In this document: positions 33,491-42,449 of the stretch, in pieces | Numbering within the stretch: the first letter of the stretch is position 1 | Layout: every line of letters starts with the position of its first letter | Assembly: GCF_011064615.1 (NCBI RefSeq) | Contig: NZ_JAALJH010000010.1 | Location: 62,001 to 126,000 of the forward strand | Direction: 5' to 3' | DNA from: Aquisphaera insulae | GTDB taxonomy: Bacteria; Planctomycetota; Planctomycetia; Isosphaerales; Isosphaeraceae | DNA length: 64,000 nt | The notes under the pieces: model-generated | What the model was told of the DNA's origin: nothing | Databases searched by the model: none | What the model saw: the letters and a program-made list of their open reading frames with translations, nothing else | Program-made: the position numbers and the translations under genes

Positions 33491-34210
33491 TTATTTCTTG
33501 GCAGCCCCGCGCCGCTCGATTTCGTCGACGATCAGGCCGAGGAGCCTTTCCGTCTCCTTGCTGGCGGCATCACCCCCGTACGGGTGCTGGACCTGGATCT
33601 TGAACATGGACGGGTGATAACGGAACGCCTTCCAGTTCTCCTCCATGTCCACGTCCCATTTCCCGGAGTTCTTGAACGAGTGGTAGACCTCCCGGGTCTC
33701 CGTGGAACGGCCGAACAACTGCCTTTGGAAGGTGGCGGTCTGACCCGGGGCGAGGGCGGCCGGGACGGTCACCCGATCGGCATGGGACCTGATCTCCATC
33801 CCGCCGGCGGGGTAGCAGACCTCCGGGACGTGTCCCCAGACCGAGACGGCCAGGCCATAGAGGACCATCACGTCGGCCGTCAGCCCCGTCTTGCTATCGG
33901 TGTAGGTCCGGATCACGTGGTCGCTGGCCCCGGCGACGCGGGCGATCTCCGGCTCGAGCACCTGCTCCGACCCGGGCTGCGCCTGCCAGGTATCGAACGA
34001 GAGCGGCAGCTCGATCAGGGGGAACGGGGAGGCCTCGCTCCCCTTGCTCAGGGCGGCGAACTGCCAGTCTCGCCAGTAGCGGATCCCGCCCGAGACCGCG
34101 ATCAGCGCACAGACCAGGGCCAGCCGCTTCCACTCGAAGTGGACCGCGGCCTTCGGGACGTCCTGGACCTTCTGGGGGAGTTCCACTGTGGCCATCACAA
34201 AACCGTCCAT
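33491..34210 (-). CDS. Exosortase-associated EpsI-family protein
   Basis: 239 residues with one N-terminal membrane segment (LALVCALIAVSGGIRYW, about 30-46) and a periplasmic domain. The diagnostic stretch is WGHVPEVCYPAGGMEI near 125-140, matching the HxPExCYP motif of EpsI proteins, which work with exosortases in several systems. The start is either ATG 34210 or ATG 34195; neither has a strong ribosome binding site. It is the first gene of the minus-strand group that contains Wzc, the exosortase and WecG-family genes, so their co-expression is likely. Confidence 0.85.
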   Translation of the reverse strand: MDGFVMATVELPQKVQDVPKAAVHFEWKRLALVCALIAVSGGIRYWRDWQFAALSKGSEASPFPLIELPLSFDTWQAQPGSEQVLEPEIARVAGASDHVIRTYTDSKTGLTADVMVLYGLAVSVWGHVPEVCYPAGGMEIRSHADRVTVPAALAPGQTATFQRQLFGRSTETREVYHSFKNSGKWDVDMEENWKAFRYHPSMFKIQVQHPYGGDAASKETERLLGLIVDEIERRGAAKK

Positions 34211-34554
34211 TTCGGGGTGCTGCTACGTCTCACCCTGAGGGCGGGAAAGCTCCCGTGGGTGCATGCCCGCTTCATCGCACCATTATTATTCATTGTAGGA
34301 CACCGGCGCTCAAGATCGTGTTGCCGCTTCGATACATGCTCGTCCCGTCGATCCATGAGCGTCCCGGGGCTCCGGCGGAGGTCCTCTCGTGGCACCATCG
34401 GGGCCGCCCCGGTATCATGGCCGTCGCCGAGACGAGGTGTCCGCGGGGCGGGCCCGGCCCGGCCGGCGTGGGCTCCCTCCTCGAGGAACACCCCCCGGCG
34501 AGTGCCCCGGGCGGTCACGGAGGATCGGCCCGTCGAACCCCCGAGGGATGCTCG
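34211..34554. other. Intergenic region between divergent EpsI and carbamoyltransferase genes
   Basis: The 344-bp gap carries an AT-rich patch (34277-34295, with TATTATTCATTG) that could serve promoters in either direction; a TACAAT hexamer lies on the minus strand there. No gene is evident. The last 50 bp carry the GAGGGA ribosome binding site of the carbamoyltransferase. Confidence 0.4.
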
Positions 34555-36411
34555 ATGACCGCGATTCTGGGGATCTCCGCCTTCTATCATGATAGTGCTG
34601 CCGCCCTGGTGGTCGATGGCGAGATCATCGCGGCGGCCCAGGAGGAGCGGTTCACGCGGGTCAAGCACGATCCCGCCTTCCCTTCCGGGGCCATCGCCTA
34701 CTGCCTGCGAGAGGGGGGGCTGGCCCCCGGGGATCTCGACTATGTCGCCTTCTACGACAAGCCGCTGACGAAGTTCGAACGCCTCCTCGAGACCTACCTG
34801 GCGTTCGCGCCGGCCGGCTTCCGCAGCTTCCGCCTGGCCATGCCGCTCTGGCTGAAGGATAAGCTGCACATGCGGCGGACCATCCGCAAGGCCCTGGGCT
34901 TCCCGCCCCGCGCCCGGCTCATCTTCGCCGACCATCACGAGACCCACGCGGCCAGCGCCTTCTTCCCCAGCCCGTTCGACGAGGCGGCCATCATCACCCT
35001 GGACGGCGTCGGCGAGTGGAGCACGACAACCTTCGGCGTCGGCGAGGGGAACCGGATCCGGCTCACCGATCATATCGCATTCCCCCACTCGCTCGGGCTC
35101 CTCTATTCCGCCTTCACCTATTACTGCGGCTTCAAGGTCAACAGCGGCGAGTACAAGCTGATGGGGCTGGCCCCCTACGGCCGGCCCGTCTATAGGGATA
35201 TAGTCCTGGAACGGATGATCGACCTCAAGGATGACGGAAGTTTCTGGCTGGACATGGATTATTTCCAGTATTGCCAGGGGCTGACGATGACGGGTCCGAG
35301 ATTCCACGACCTCTTCGGCGGGCCGCCCCGCGCCCCGGAGTCGGACCTCGAGCCGCGGCACATGGACCTGGCGGCGAGCATCCAGGCCGTGACCGAGGAG
35401 ATCGTCCTGCGGATCGCCCGCCACGTGGCGGCAAAGACCGGCAAGAAGCACCTGGTCCTGGCCGGCGGCGTGGCCCTCAACTGCGTGGCCAACGGCCGGC
35501 TGCTCCGCGAAGGACCGTTCGAGGACCTCTGGATCCAGCCGGCGGCCGGCGACGCCGGCGGTGCGCTGGGTGCCGCGCTCTTCGTCTGGCACCAGCTCCT
35601 GGAGAAGCCGCGGCGGGCGTCGGCCCGGGATTCCCAGAAGGGGAGCCTCCTGGGGCCGCACTTCGATGCCTCGGCCGTGGCCGAATTCCTGGCCGACAAG
35701 CCCTCGGGCGGCCGGCGGTTCGATCGCGAGGAGGAGCTGGTCGAGCACGTCGCCGAGCTGCTGGCCGAGGGCAAGATCGTCGGCTGGTTCCAGGGCCGGA
35801 TGGAGTTCGGTCCCCGAGCCCTCGGGGCGCGGAGCATCCTCGGCGACCCCCGCTCCCCGGCCATGCAGGCGACGATGAACCTCAAGATCAAGTTCCGCGA
35901 GAGCTTCCGCCCGTTCGCCCCGATCGTCCTCCGCGACCGGGCCGCCGAGTGGTTCGAGATCGAGCCCGGCCAGGAAAGCCCTTACATGCTCATCGTCGCC
36001 CCGGTCCGGGAGGAGCGCCGGGTCCCGATCGACGCCGAGGCGCTCAGGGTCATGGAGGACGATCCCGACCTGCGCCGCCGGGTCAACGTGGTCCGCTCCG
36101 AGATTCCGGCCGTGACCCACGTCGACTACAGCGCCCGGCTCCAGACCGTGGACGAGGACCGCAACCCGCGGCTGACGCGGCTCCTGGAGGCCTTCGAGCG
36201 GCTGACCGGATGCCCTGTGCTGGTGAACACAAGCTTCAACGTCCGTGGGGAGCCGATCGTCGGCTCCCCGGAAGACGCCTATCGCTGCTTCCTGTCCACC
36301 GACATGGATGTGCTGGTCCTCGAGGACGTCGTCCTGATCAAGGACGAGGCGACCCGCCAGGCCGGCGCGGCGGCCCGCGAGGAGTACCTCGCTCAGTTCC
36401 AGCTCGACTGA
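34555..36411 (+). CDS. Carbamoyltransferase (NodU/CmcH family)
   Basis: 618 residues from ATG 34555, which follows GAGGGA; the frame extends upstream to 34255 without coding character. The N-terminal ASKHA-type fold opens with ILGISAFYHDSAAALVVDGE, includes the EERFTRVKHD motif and the metal-site ADHHETHAASAFFPSP near 120-137. The later GGVALNCVANGRLL and the C-terminal domain FQGRMEFGPRALGARSILGD, with NTSFNVRGEPIVGSPEDAYR, are family hallmarks. These enzymes move a carbamoyl group from carbamoyl phosphate onto a hydroxyl of a sugar or natural product. Here it probably decorates the glycan. Two small membrane-protein genes follow in the same direction. Confidence 0.95.
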   Translation: MTAILGISAFYHDSAAALVVDGEIIAAAQEERFTRVKHDPAFPSGAIAYCLREGGLAPGDLDYVAFYDKPLTKFERLLETYLAFAPAGFRSFRLAMPLWLKDKLHMRRTIRKALGFPPRARLIFADHHETHAASAFFPSPFDEAAIITLDGVGEWSTTTFGVGEGNRIRLTDHIAFPHSLGLLYSAFTYYCGFKVNSGEYKLMGLAPYGRPVYRDIVLERMIDLKDDGSFWLDMDYFQYCQGLTMTGPRFHDLFGGPPRAPESDLEPRHMDLAASIQAVTEEIVLRIARHVAAKTGKKHLVLAGGVALNCVANGRLLREGPFEDLWIQPAAGDAGGALGAALFVWHQLLEKPRRASARDSQKGSLLGPHFDASAVAEFLADKPSGGRRFDREEELVEHVAELLAEGKIVGWFQGRMEFGPRALGARSILGDPRSPAMQATMNLKIKFRESFRPFAPIVLRDRAAEWFEIEPGQESPYMLIVAPVREERRVPIDAEALRVMEDDPDLRRRVNVVRSEIPAVTHVDYSARLQTVDEDRNPRLTRLLEAFERLTGCPVLVNTSFNVRGEPIVGSPEDAYRCFLSTDMDVLVLEDVVLIKDEATRQAGAAAREEYLAQFQLD

Positions 36412-36519
36412 ACGAAGGGCCCTACCGCCGCGGCAGTGTGATCGCGGGGCGTTCTGGTACAACAGTGATGGCGGCTGGTCGATCAACCGAGCCCTTTCGA
36501 TCCGGAGGACGCGGAAGTC

Positions 36520-36936
36520 ATGCAGTGGTCTGATATCCAGTTCCGGCCGGACGCTCGCACGCTCCGCCAGTTCGCCGGGCTCTGGCTCGTCTGCTTCGGC
36601 GGACTCGCGGCCTGGGAAGGATTCGGCCGCGGGCATACCACCGCGGCGACGGCCCTGGGAATCCTGGCCCTGGCCGTCGGCGTACCCGGATTGCTCCGAC
36701 CTCAGGTCTTGCGGCCGATCTACGTCGGCTGGATGGTCCTCGCCTTCCCGATCGGCTGGACCATCTCGCAGATCATCCTCGCCGTCATGTACTACGGGCT
36801 GTTCACGCCGATCGGACTGATATTCCGCCTCATCGGCCGGGATTCGCTCCATCGTGCCCGCCGCCCCGGGCAGGCGACCTACTGGGCGCCGAAGGCCACC
36901 CCGACTGATCCCCGCCGTTATCTCAAACAGTTCTGA
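36520..36936 (+). CDS. SxtJ-like small membrane protein
   Basis: 138 residues with three or four hydrophobic helices (FAGLWLVCFGGLAAWEGF, ATALGILALAVGVPGLL, YVGWMVLAFPIGWTISQIIL and a following stretch to LIFRLIGRD). The short C-terminal tail is polar (RARRPGQATYWAPK). The pattern and its place right after a carbamoyltransferase match the SxtJ family, of unknown biochemical role. A GGAGG-type ribosome binding site precedes the ATG. Confidence 0.8.
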   Translation: MQWSDIQFRPDARTLRQFAGLWLVCFGGLAAWEGFGRGHTTAATALGILALAVGVPGLLRPQVLRPIYVGWMVLAFPIGWTISQIILAVMYYGLFTPIGLIFRLIGRDSLHRARRPGQATYWAPKATPTDPRRYLKQF

Positions 36937-36965
36937 TCCATCATCTCCCGCGGGATGCGACGACC

Positions 36966-37199
36966 ATGAGCCAGACGACCGACAAGCCCGTCAACGAGAC
37001 CGAGAAGGCCGCCGCCAGCGAGTTCGAGAAGCTCGCCGCCGCCCAGCAAAGCGAGAGCCTCGTCAGCGAGTTCCTCGCCTTCCTGGCGGAGAACAAGAAG
37101 TGGTGGCTGCTTCCGATCGTCGTCGTGATGCTGCTGCTGGGCGTGCTGATCTTCCTCTCCAGCACCGCCGCCGCGCCGTTCATCTACACCCTCTTCTGA
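36966..37199 (+). CDS. DUF5989-type small membrane protein
   Basis: 77 residues. The N-terminal half is polar and helical, and the SEFLAFLAENKKWWLLPIVV stretch leads into a single membrane helix near residues 50-66 (LLPIVVVMLLLGVLIFL) with a short C-terminus. This is the usual form of DUF5989 proteins, which travel with SxtJ and carbamoyltransferases. The gap to the SxtJ-like gene is 29 bp, suggesting one transcript for the trio. Confidence 0.8.
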   Translation: MSQTTDKPVNETEKAAASEFEKLAAAQQSESLVSEFLAFLAENKKWWLLPIVVVMLLLGVLIFLSSTAAAPFIYTLF

Positions 37200-37312
37200 G
37201 CCCGGGCCTCACTCAAGGCCATGGCCCAAGCCGAGGGGTCCGGCCCCCTCCTCCCACCGCAGGTGAGGGATGGGGGAGGGGGCGATCGCCGTCGCGAGTC
37301 GCGGCGTGATCG

Positions 37313-38059
37313 TCACTTCGCCTTGCCCTGCGCCGCCACCGCCGCGGCCGCCTTGGCGATCTCTTCCGGGTCGCCCAGGTAGTAGTTCTTGATCGGCTTG
37401 AGGTCGGCGTCGAGCTCGTAGACCAGCGGCACGCCGGTCGGGATGTTCAGGGCGACGATCTTGTCGTCCGGGATGTTGTCCAGGTACTTCACCAGCGCCC
37501 GCAGGCTGTTGCCGTGGGCGGCGATGATGACCTTCTTCCCCGCCTTGATGGCCGGGACGATCTCATTTTCCCAGTACGGCACCACCCGCGCCACGGTATC
37601 CTTCAGGCACTCGGTCAGCGGCAGCTCGGACTTGCTCAGCCCCTGGTAGCGGGGGTCGGAGCCGGGATAGCGCGGGTCGGACTCCTCCAGCGGCGGGGGC
37701 GGGGTGTCGTAGCTCCGCCGCCAGATCAGGACCTGCTCATCCCCGTACTTGGCCGCCGTCTGGGCCTTGTTCAGCCCCTGGAGCGCCCCGTAGTGCCGCT
37801 CGTTGAGCTGCCAGGCGTGGACGATCGGGATCCACATCTCGTCGAGCTGGTCGAGGGCCGTCCAGAGCGTCCGGATCGCCCGCTTGAGGACCGACGTGAA
37901 CGCGATGTCGAAGGTGAAGCCGTCCGCCTTGAGCAGCTCGCCGGCCTTCTTCGCCTCGATCCGGCCCTGGTCGGAGAGGTCCACGTCGGTCCAGCCGGTG
38001 AAGAGGTTCTCCTTGTTCCAGACGCTCTCGCCATGTCGCAGCAGCACGATCTTGGTCAT
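37313..38059 (-). CDS. gpmA: 2,3-bisphosphoglycerate-dependent phosphoglycerate mutase
   Basis: GpmA interconverts 2- and 3-phosphoglycerate in glycolysis. From the ATG at 38059, preceded by GGAG, the product has 248 residues, the normal family length. The catalytic-histidine motif [20 protein letters not shown] starts at residue 6 with RHG at 8-10. [20 protein letters not shown] and [19 protein letters not shown], with the second active-site histidine, are all present. It is odd to meet a core glycolytic gene between polysaccharide genes and a glycosidase on a replicon with plasmid features. It may be a second copy. Confidence 0.95.
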   Translation of the reverse strand: MTKIVLLRHGESVWNKENLFTGWTDVDLSDQGRIEAKKAGELLKADGFTFDIAFTSVLKRAIRTLWTALDQLDEMWIPIVHAWQLNERHYGALQGLNKAQTAAKYGDEQVLIWRRSYDTPPPPLEESDPRYPGSDPRYQGLSKSELPLTECLKDTVARVVPYWENEIVPAIKAGKKVIIAAHGNSLRALVKYLDNIPDDKIVALNIPTGVPLVYELDADLKPIKNYYLGDPEEIAKAAAAVAAQGKAK

Positions 38060-38238
38060 GGGTTCTCCAGCCATCGAATAGCCCGGTTTCCGCCGGCAAT
38101 TCCCGCCATTGTCCGGTGCCGGGGCGAGGCGGTCAACCGGGCGACCGATGCCGGCCGCTGCCCCGTGTCCCCACCCCGCGGGCCGAGATAGACTCGGGGC
38201 CGGGATCGGACCGCTCGCCTCCCCGAAGGATCCACGCC

Positions 38239-40476
38239 ATGCCCTCGCCGTGCCTCCGCTCGCTGCCGTCCCGGCTCGTGCCGCTCGTCCTCCTCGGCCT
38301 CGCGGGCCTCGCCCGCTCGGCACCGCCGGCCCGGGACGTCGAGCCCCGGGTGAATGAGCTGCTGGCGAGGATGACCGTCGAGGAGAAGATCGGCCAGCTC
38401 CAGCAGCTCGACAGCGTCCCCAACACCTGGGCCATCCGCGACGAGCACCGAGACCTCGCCTCCCGGGGCCTGGTCGGCTCGTTCCTGAACATCCGCGGGG
38501 CGAAGGCCATCAACGAGGCCCAGCGGCTGGCCGTGGAGAAGTCCCGGCTCAGGATCCCGCTCCTCTTCGGCTTCGACGTCATCCACGGCTACCGCGTCAT
38601 CTTCCCGACCCCCCTGGCCGAGGCCAGTAGCTGGGATCCCGCCGTGGCCGAGCGGGCCGCCGGCATCGCCGCGGCCGAGGCCGCCTCCACCGGCCTGAAA
38701 TGGACCTTCGCCCCGATGGTGGACATCGCCCGGGATCCTCGCTGGGGGCGGATCATGGAGGGCTCCGGGGAGGATCCGTACCTGGGCTCGGTCCTGGCCG
38801 CCGCCCGCGTCCGCGGCTTCCAGGGGGACGACCCGGCCGCGCCCGACCGCGTCCTCGCCTGCGCCAAGCACTGGGTGGCCTACGGCGCCGCCGAGGGGGG
38901 CCGCGACTACAACACCGCCGAGCTCTCCGAGCACACCCTCCGCACGACCTACTTCCCGCCCTTCCGTGCGGCCCTCGATGCCGGGGCACAGACCTTCATG
39001 TGTTCGTTCAACACGATCGACGGCGTCCCCGCCTCGGCCAACCCGTTCACGCTGACGAAGGTCCTCCGCGACGAGTGGCACTTCGACGGCCTCCTCGTCA
39101 GCGATTACGAATCCATCAAGGAGATGATCGCCCATCGCACGGCCGCCGACGGGGCCGACGCCGCCCGCCAGGCGCTCAACGCCGGCGTCGACATGGAGAT
39201 GGTCAGCCGCCTCTTCGCCGAGCACCTGCCGAAGCTCATGGAACAGGGCAAGGTCCCGCCGGCGAAGCTCGACGAGGCCGTCCGGCGGATCCTCCGCGTC
39301 AAGTTCCGCGCCGGGCTGTTCGAACACCCCTACGTCGATGAGTCCCGCGAGGCGAAGGTCGTGGGCGCCCGCGAGCACCGGGCCGCCGCCCGCGAGATCG
39401 CCGCCCGCTCCACGGTCCTGCTCAAGAATGACGGCGGCCTCCTCCCGATCAAGCCCGCCACCCGCGCCATCGCCGTGATCGGCCCGCTGGCCGACGACCC
39501 CGATGCGCCCCTCAGCCACTGGCGGGGCGACGGCCGCGTGGAGGACACGGTGACGCTCTTCGCCGGGCTCCGGTCGAAGGTGCAGGGCAGGGGGGACGTT
39601 CAGGTCACTTACGCGAAGGGCTGCGACATCGAGGGGGACTCGGTCGACGGCTTCCCCGAGGCCGTCCGCCTGGCCCGCCAGGCCGAGCTCGCGATCGTCG
39701 CCGTCGGCGAGTCCTCCGCGATGAGCGGCGAGGCCGGCTCGCGGAGCTCGCTCGACCTGCCCGGCCATCAGCTCAACCTCGTCAAGACGATCCAGGCGAC
39801 GGGCGTCCCCACGGTCGTGGTCCTGTACAACGGCCGGCCTCTCACCATCGGCTGGATCGCCGACCACGTCCCGGCGATCGTCGAGGCCTGGCTCCCCGGC
39901 ACCGAGGGGGGCAACGCCCTGGCTGACGTCCTCTTCGGCGACGTGAACCCCGGCGGGAAGCTGCCGGTGACCTTCCCCCGCACGGTCGGCCAGGTGCCGA
40001 TCTATTACAACGCCCTCAGCACCGGCCGGCCCGCGAAGGCTGACAATCGCTACACGTCGAAGTACATCGACCTCCCGTCCGACCCCCAGTTCCCCTTCGG
40101 CTACGGCCTCAGCTACACCCGCTTCGAGCTCTCCAGCCTGACCCTGAGCGCAAAGTCGATCGCCCCCGACGGCAAGCTCACTGTGTCCGTGGACGTGAAG
40201 AACGTCGGCGACCGGCCGGGGGACGAGGTCGTCCAGCTCTATCTCCGCGACGAGGTCTCGAGCGTCGCCCGCCCCGTCAAGGAGCTCGCCGGCTTCCGCC
40301 GCGTCACGCTCCCGCCGGGCGGCACCCAGACCGTCCGGTTCGAGCTCGGCCCCGACCGCCTGGGCTTCCTCGACGCCAACCTCAGGTTCGTCGTCGAGCC
40401 CGGCCAGTTCCAGGTCACCGCCGGGACCAGCAGCGTCGGGGGGCTGACCGAGGGGTTCGAGGTCGCGGGCCCCTGA
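38239..40476 (+). CDS. bglX: Secreted beta-glucosidase, GH3 family (BglX-like)
   Basis: 745 residues with a cleavable signal peptide ([19 protein letters not shown], residues about 12-30). The N-terminal TIM-barrel domain shows [20 protein letters not shown] and [20 protein letters not shown]. The predicted nucleophile is Asp289 in [12 protein letters not shown]. The second domain includes [20 protein letters not shown] and [20 protein letters not shown], which carries the acid/base region, and the C-terminus is an FnIII-like domain. Length and order match BglX, which releases glucose from beta-linked oligosaccharides in the periplasm. The gene diverges from gpmA. Confidence 0.93.
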   Translation: MPSPCLRSLPSRLVPLVLLGLAGLARSAPPARDVEPRVNELLARMTVEEKIGQLQQLDSVPNTWAIRDEHRDLASRGLVGSFLNIRGAKAINEAQRLAVEKSRLRIPLLFGFDVIHGYRVIFPTPLAEASSWDPAVAERAAGIAAAEAASTGLKWTFAPMVDIARDPRWGRIMEGSGEDPYLGSVLAAARVRGFQGDDPAAPDRVLACAKHWVAYGAAEGGRDYNTAELSEHTLRTTYFPPFRAALDAGAQTFMCSFNTIDGVPASANPFTLTKVLRDEWHFDGLLVSDYESIKEMIAHRTAADGADAARQALNAGVDMEMVSRLFAEHLPKLMEQGKVPPAKLDEAVRRILRVKFRAGLFEHPYVDESREAKVVGAREHRAAAREIAARSTVLLKNDGGLLPIKPATRAIAVIGPLADDPDAPLSHWRGDGRVEDTVTLFAGLRSKVQGRGDVQVTYAKGCDIEGDSVDGFPEAVRLARQAELAIVAVGESSAMSGEAGSRSSLDLPGHQLNLVKTIQATGVPTVVVLYNGRPLTIGWIADHVPAIVEAWLPGTEGGNALADVLFGDVNPGGKLPVTFPRTVGQVPIYYNALSTGRPAKADNRYTSKYIDLPSDPQFPFGYGLSYTRFELSSLTLSAKSIAPDGKLTVSVDVKNVGDRPGDEVVQLYLRDEVSSVARPVKELAGFRRVTLPPGGTQTVRFELGPDRLGFLDANLRFVVEPGQFQVTAGTSSVGGLTEGFEVAGP

Positions 40477-40584
40477 CTGGAGTGATTGCAGTGACCTGCG
40501 GGAATCGATAGCGCTCGTCAACGCCTCCTCTTCCACGTGATCAAGACGGTGAGGTCAAATCCGGCGCTTGATTTATCGGCACGT

Positions 40585-40603
40585 TAACGGCAAGATAACG
40601 GCA
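40585..40603 (+). promoter_or_regulatory. Two TAACGGCA direct repeats upstream of fic
   Basis: TAACGGCA occurs at 40585-40592 and 40596-40603, spaced 11 bp, one helical turn, and ending 30 bp before the fic start. A TTGATT lies at 40568. Spacing and position suggest a repressor or activator site for the fic/toxin-like operon. Inference from sequence only. Confidence 0.35.
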
Positions 40604-40632
40604 GTAAACCCTCTCGCGAAGGTGCCGCAGCG

Positions 40633-41757
40633 ATGCCGTTCCAGCCCAACTATCGGATCACCGACCGGGCCGCGACGTACTTGATGAGGATCGGGGCGGC
40701 CCGGCAGGCCGTGGAGGATTTGCCGATCACGGCCGCGGTGCTGGCCGGACTCCGCGAGACGGCGCGGCGGTTCTCCACCCACTATTCCACGAGGATCGAG
40801 GGGAATCGGCTCACGCAGGAAGAGGTCTCCGCGGTGATCGAGCGGCAGGGGTCCATCCCTGGCCGGGAGCGTGATGAGGCGGAGGTCCTCGGCTATTACG
40901 CGGCACTCGAACAGATGGAACGTTTCGCGGCTCAGAACGAGGGCGTCACGGATCTTCAGGTGCGGACCCTCCATGCCCTGGTGATGGCCGGGGGCAAGGC
41001 GGCGAAGAAGCCCAGCCCCTACCGCGGCGGGCAGAACGTCATCCGCGAGAGTGGGAGCCGCCGAATCGTCTACATGCCCCCGGAAGCCAGAGACGTCCCC
41101 CGGCTCATGAATGAGCTACTCGACTGGCTCAGGCGGAGCGAACGCGAGGACGTGCCGTGCCCAATCCGCGCGGGGATCGCGCACTATCAGTTCGCCACCA
41201 TCCACCCCTATTACGATGGGAATGGCCGGACGGCGAGGCTGCTAACCACACTGATCATGCACCGTGGCGGCTACGACCTGAAGGGGCTTTATTCGCTCGA
41301 GGAGTACTACGCTCGCGACCTTGCCGCCTATTACCAGGCCCTCACGGTCGGGCCTTCGCATAACTATTATCTGGGGCGTGCGGAGGCCGATATCACGGGC
41401 TGGGTGGAGTACTTCTGTGCGGGCGTGGCCAACAGCTTCGAGGGCGTCCGTCGCCGGGCCCGGGAGGCCGCGGATCGCGACACGAAGGACGCCTCGGCCG
41501 CACTGCGTCGACTTGACCCCCGCCAACGCCGGGCCCTGGATCTCTTCCGCCGCTCTGTCGTCATCACCAGCCGCGACGTCGAGGGCCTCTTCGGCATCTC
41601 CCAGCGAATGGCGCGAAACGTCCTCTCGTCCTGGGTGCAAAGCGGCTTCGTGATTGTCGTCGACCCCGCCAGGAAATCGCGGAGGTATCGGCTGTCCCCC
41701 GAATACGAAAAAATTGCCCGGAGTAATCCGCCTTCATATTCTGTCCAGACAGACTAG
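40633..41757 (+). CDS. Fic-family protein with intramolecular inhibitory motif
   Basis: 374 residues. The Fic core motif HPYYDGNGRTAR is at 191-202 with catalytic His191; the third position is Tyr instead of the common Phe. An inhibitory motif SxxxEG (S52-TRI-E56-G57) sits in an N-terminal helix, as in class II Fic proteins that restrain their own activity. Fic proteins usually transfer AMP or another nucleotide onto target proteins. The C-terminal part (about 300-370) looks like a winged helix (ITSRDVEGLFGISQRMARNV), common in Fic proteins of this size. It is followed after 18 bp by an antitoxin/toxin-like pair. Confidence 0.9.
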   Translation: MPFQPNYRITDRAATYLMRIGAARQAVEDLPITAAVLAGLRETARRFSTHYSTRIEGNRLTQEEVSAVIERQGSIPGRERDEAEVLGYYAALEQMERFAAQNEGVTDLQVRTLHALVMAGGKAAKKPSPYRGGQNVIRESGSRRIVYMPPEARDVPRLMNELLDWLRRSEREDVPCPIRAGIAHYQFATIHPYYDGNGRTARLLTTLIMHRGGYDLKGLYSLEEYYARDLAAYYQALTVGPSHNYYLGRAEADITGWVEYFCAGVANSFEGVRRRAREAADRDTKDASAALRRLDPRQRRALDLFRRSVVITSRDVEGLFGISQRMARNVLSSWVQSGFVIVVDPARKSRRYRLSPEYEKIARSNPPSYSVQTD

Positions 41758-41775
41758 AGTCCAAGGAGTGTCGTC

Positions 41776-42015
41776 ATGGCCTGGAAGCTCGCCGAGGCAA
41801 AGAACCGCCTCACGGAAGTGGTGAACCTGGCCCTGACGGAGGGGCCGCAGACCATCACCCGGAGGAATGACAGGGTGGTCCTCATGTCCGCGGCGCGGTA
41901 CGAGGAGCTGGTGGGAAAGCGGCCGGATTTCAAGGACTTCCTCTTCTCAGGACCTTCCTTTGAAGGACTCGACCTGGAACGCGACCAGAGCCCGGCGCGG
42001 GATGTGGACCTATGA
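41776..42015 (+). CDS. Phd/YefM-family antitoxin
   Basis: 79 residues with AAGGAG ribosome binding site. MAWKLAEAKNRLTEVVNLAL followed by GPQTITRRNDRVVLMSAARY and EEL is the classic Phd/YefM fold: N-terminal DNA-binding part, then a C-terminal tail that would wrap the toxin. It overlaps the next gene by 4 bp (ATGA), typical of toxin-antitoxin operons. Family members repress their own operon together with the toxin. Confidence 0.88.
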   Translation: MAWKLAEAKNRLTEVVNLALTEGPQTITRRNDRVVLMSAARYEELVGKRPDFKDFLFSGPSFEGLDLERDQSPARDVDL

Positions 42016-42434
42016 GAGTGTTACTCGACACGTGCACGCTCGCCGAGATCCGCAAGCCCCGGGGTCAGGCATCCGTGAAGGCCGCCGTGCGCGCGGTGCC
42101 CTCGGAGGAGCTTTACCTCAGCGCGATCACTGTGGGCGAAGTCATCAAGGGATTTGCCCTGCTCGCACCAGGTAAGCAGAAGAAGGCCCTCTGGTCGTGG
42201 TTGGATTCGCTGGAGAGCCAGTTTGCGGAACGTATCCTCGGCATCGATCTCGAGACCGGAAGAGTCTGGGGCGAGTTGACGGCTCGGGCCCAGAAGAAGG
42301 GGTTGATCATCCCGGCGCCCCATGGCCTCCTGGCCGCGACGGCTCTCCGCCACGGGCTCCACATCATGACCCGGAACACGAAGCACTTCCAGGTCAGCGG
42401 GGCGCTCCTCATCGACCCCTGGTCGGGTGGTTAA
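42012..42434 (+). CDS. VapC/FitB-like PIN-domain protein with two altered acidic residues
   Basis: 140 residues of PIN fold. Asp6 (VLLDTCTLAE) and Glu43 (TVGEVIKG) of the usual acidic cluster are present. The third acid, normally Asp in P-D-G-LLAATA, is His104 (APHGLLAATA), and the fourth, normally in TRN-x-x-DF, is His125 (TRNTKHF). PIN ribonucleases need these acids to hold Mg2+ or Mn2+, so activity may be lost or changed. Start overlaps the antitoxin stop. It may be a degenerate toxin, or a protein now used only for regulation. Confidence 0.85.
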   Translation: MRVLLDTCTLAEIRKPRGQASVKAAVRAVPSEELYLSAITVGEVIKGFALLAPGKQKKALWSWLDSLESQFAERILGIDLETGRVWGELTARAQKKGLIIPAPHGLLAATALRHGLHIMTRNTKHFQVSGALLIDPWSGG

Positions 42435-42449
42435 CGGCTGCGAGGCTTC

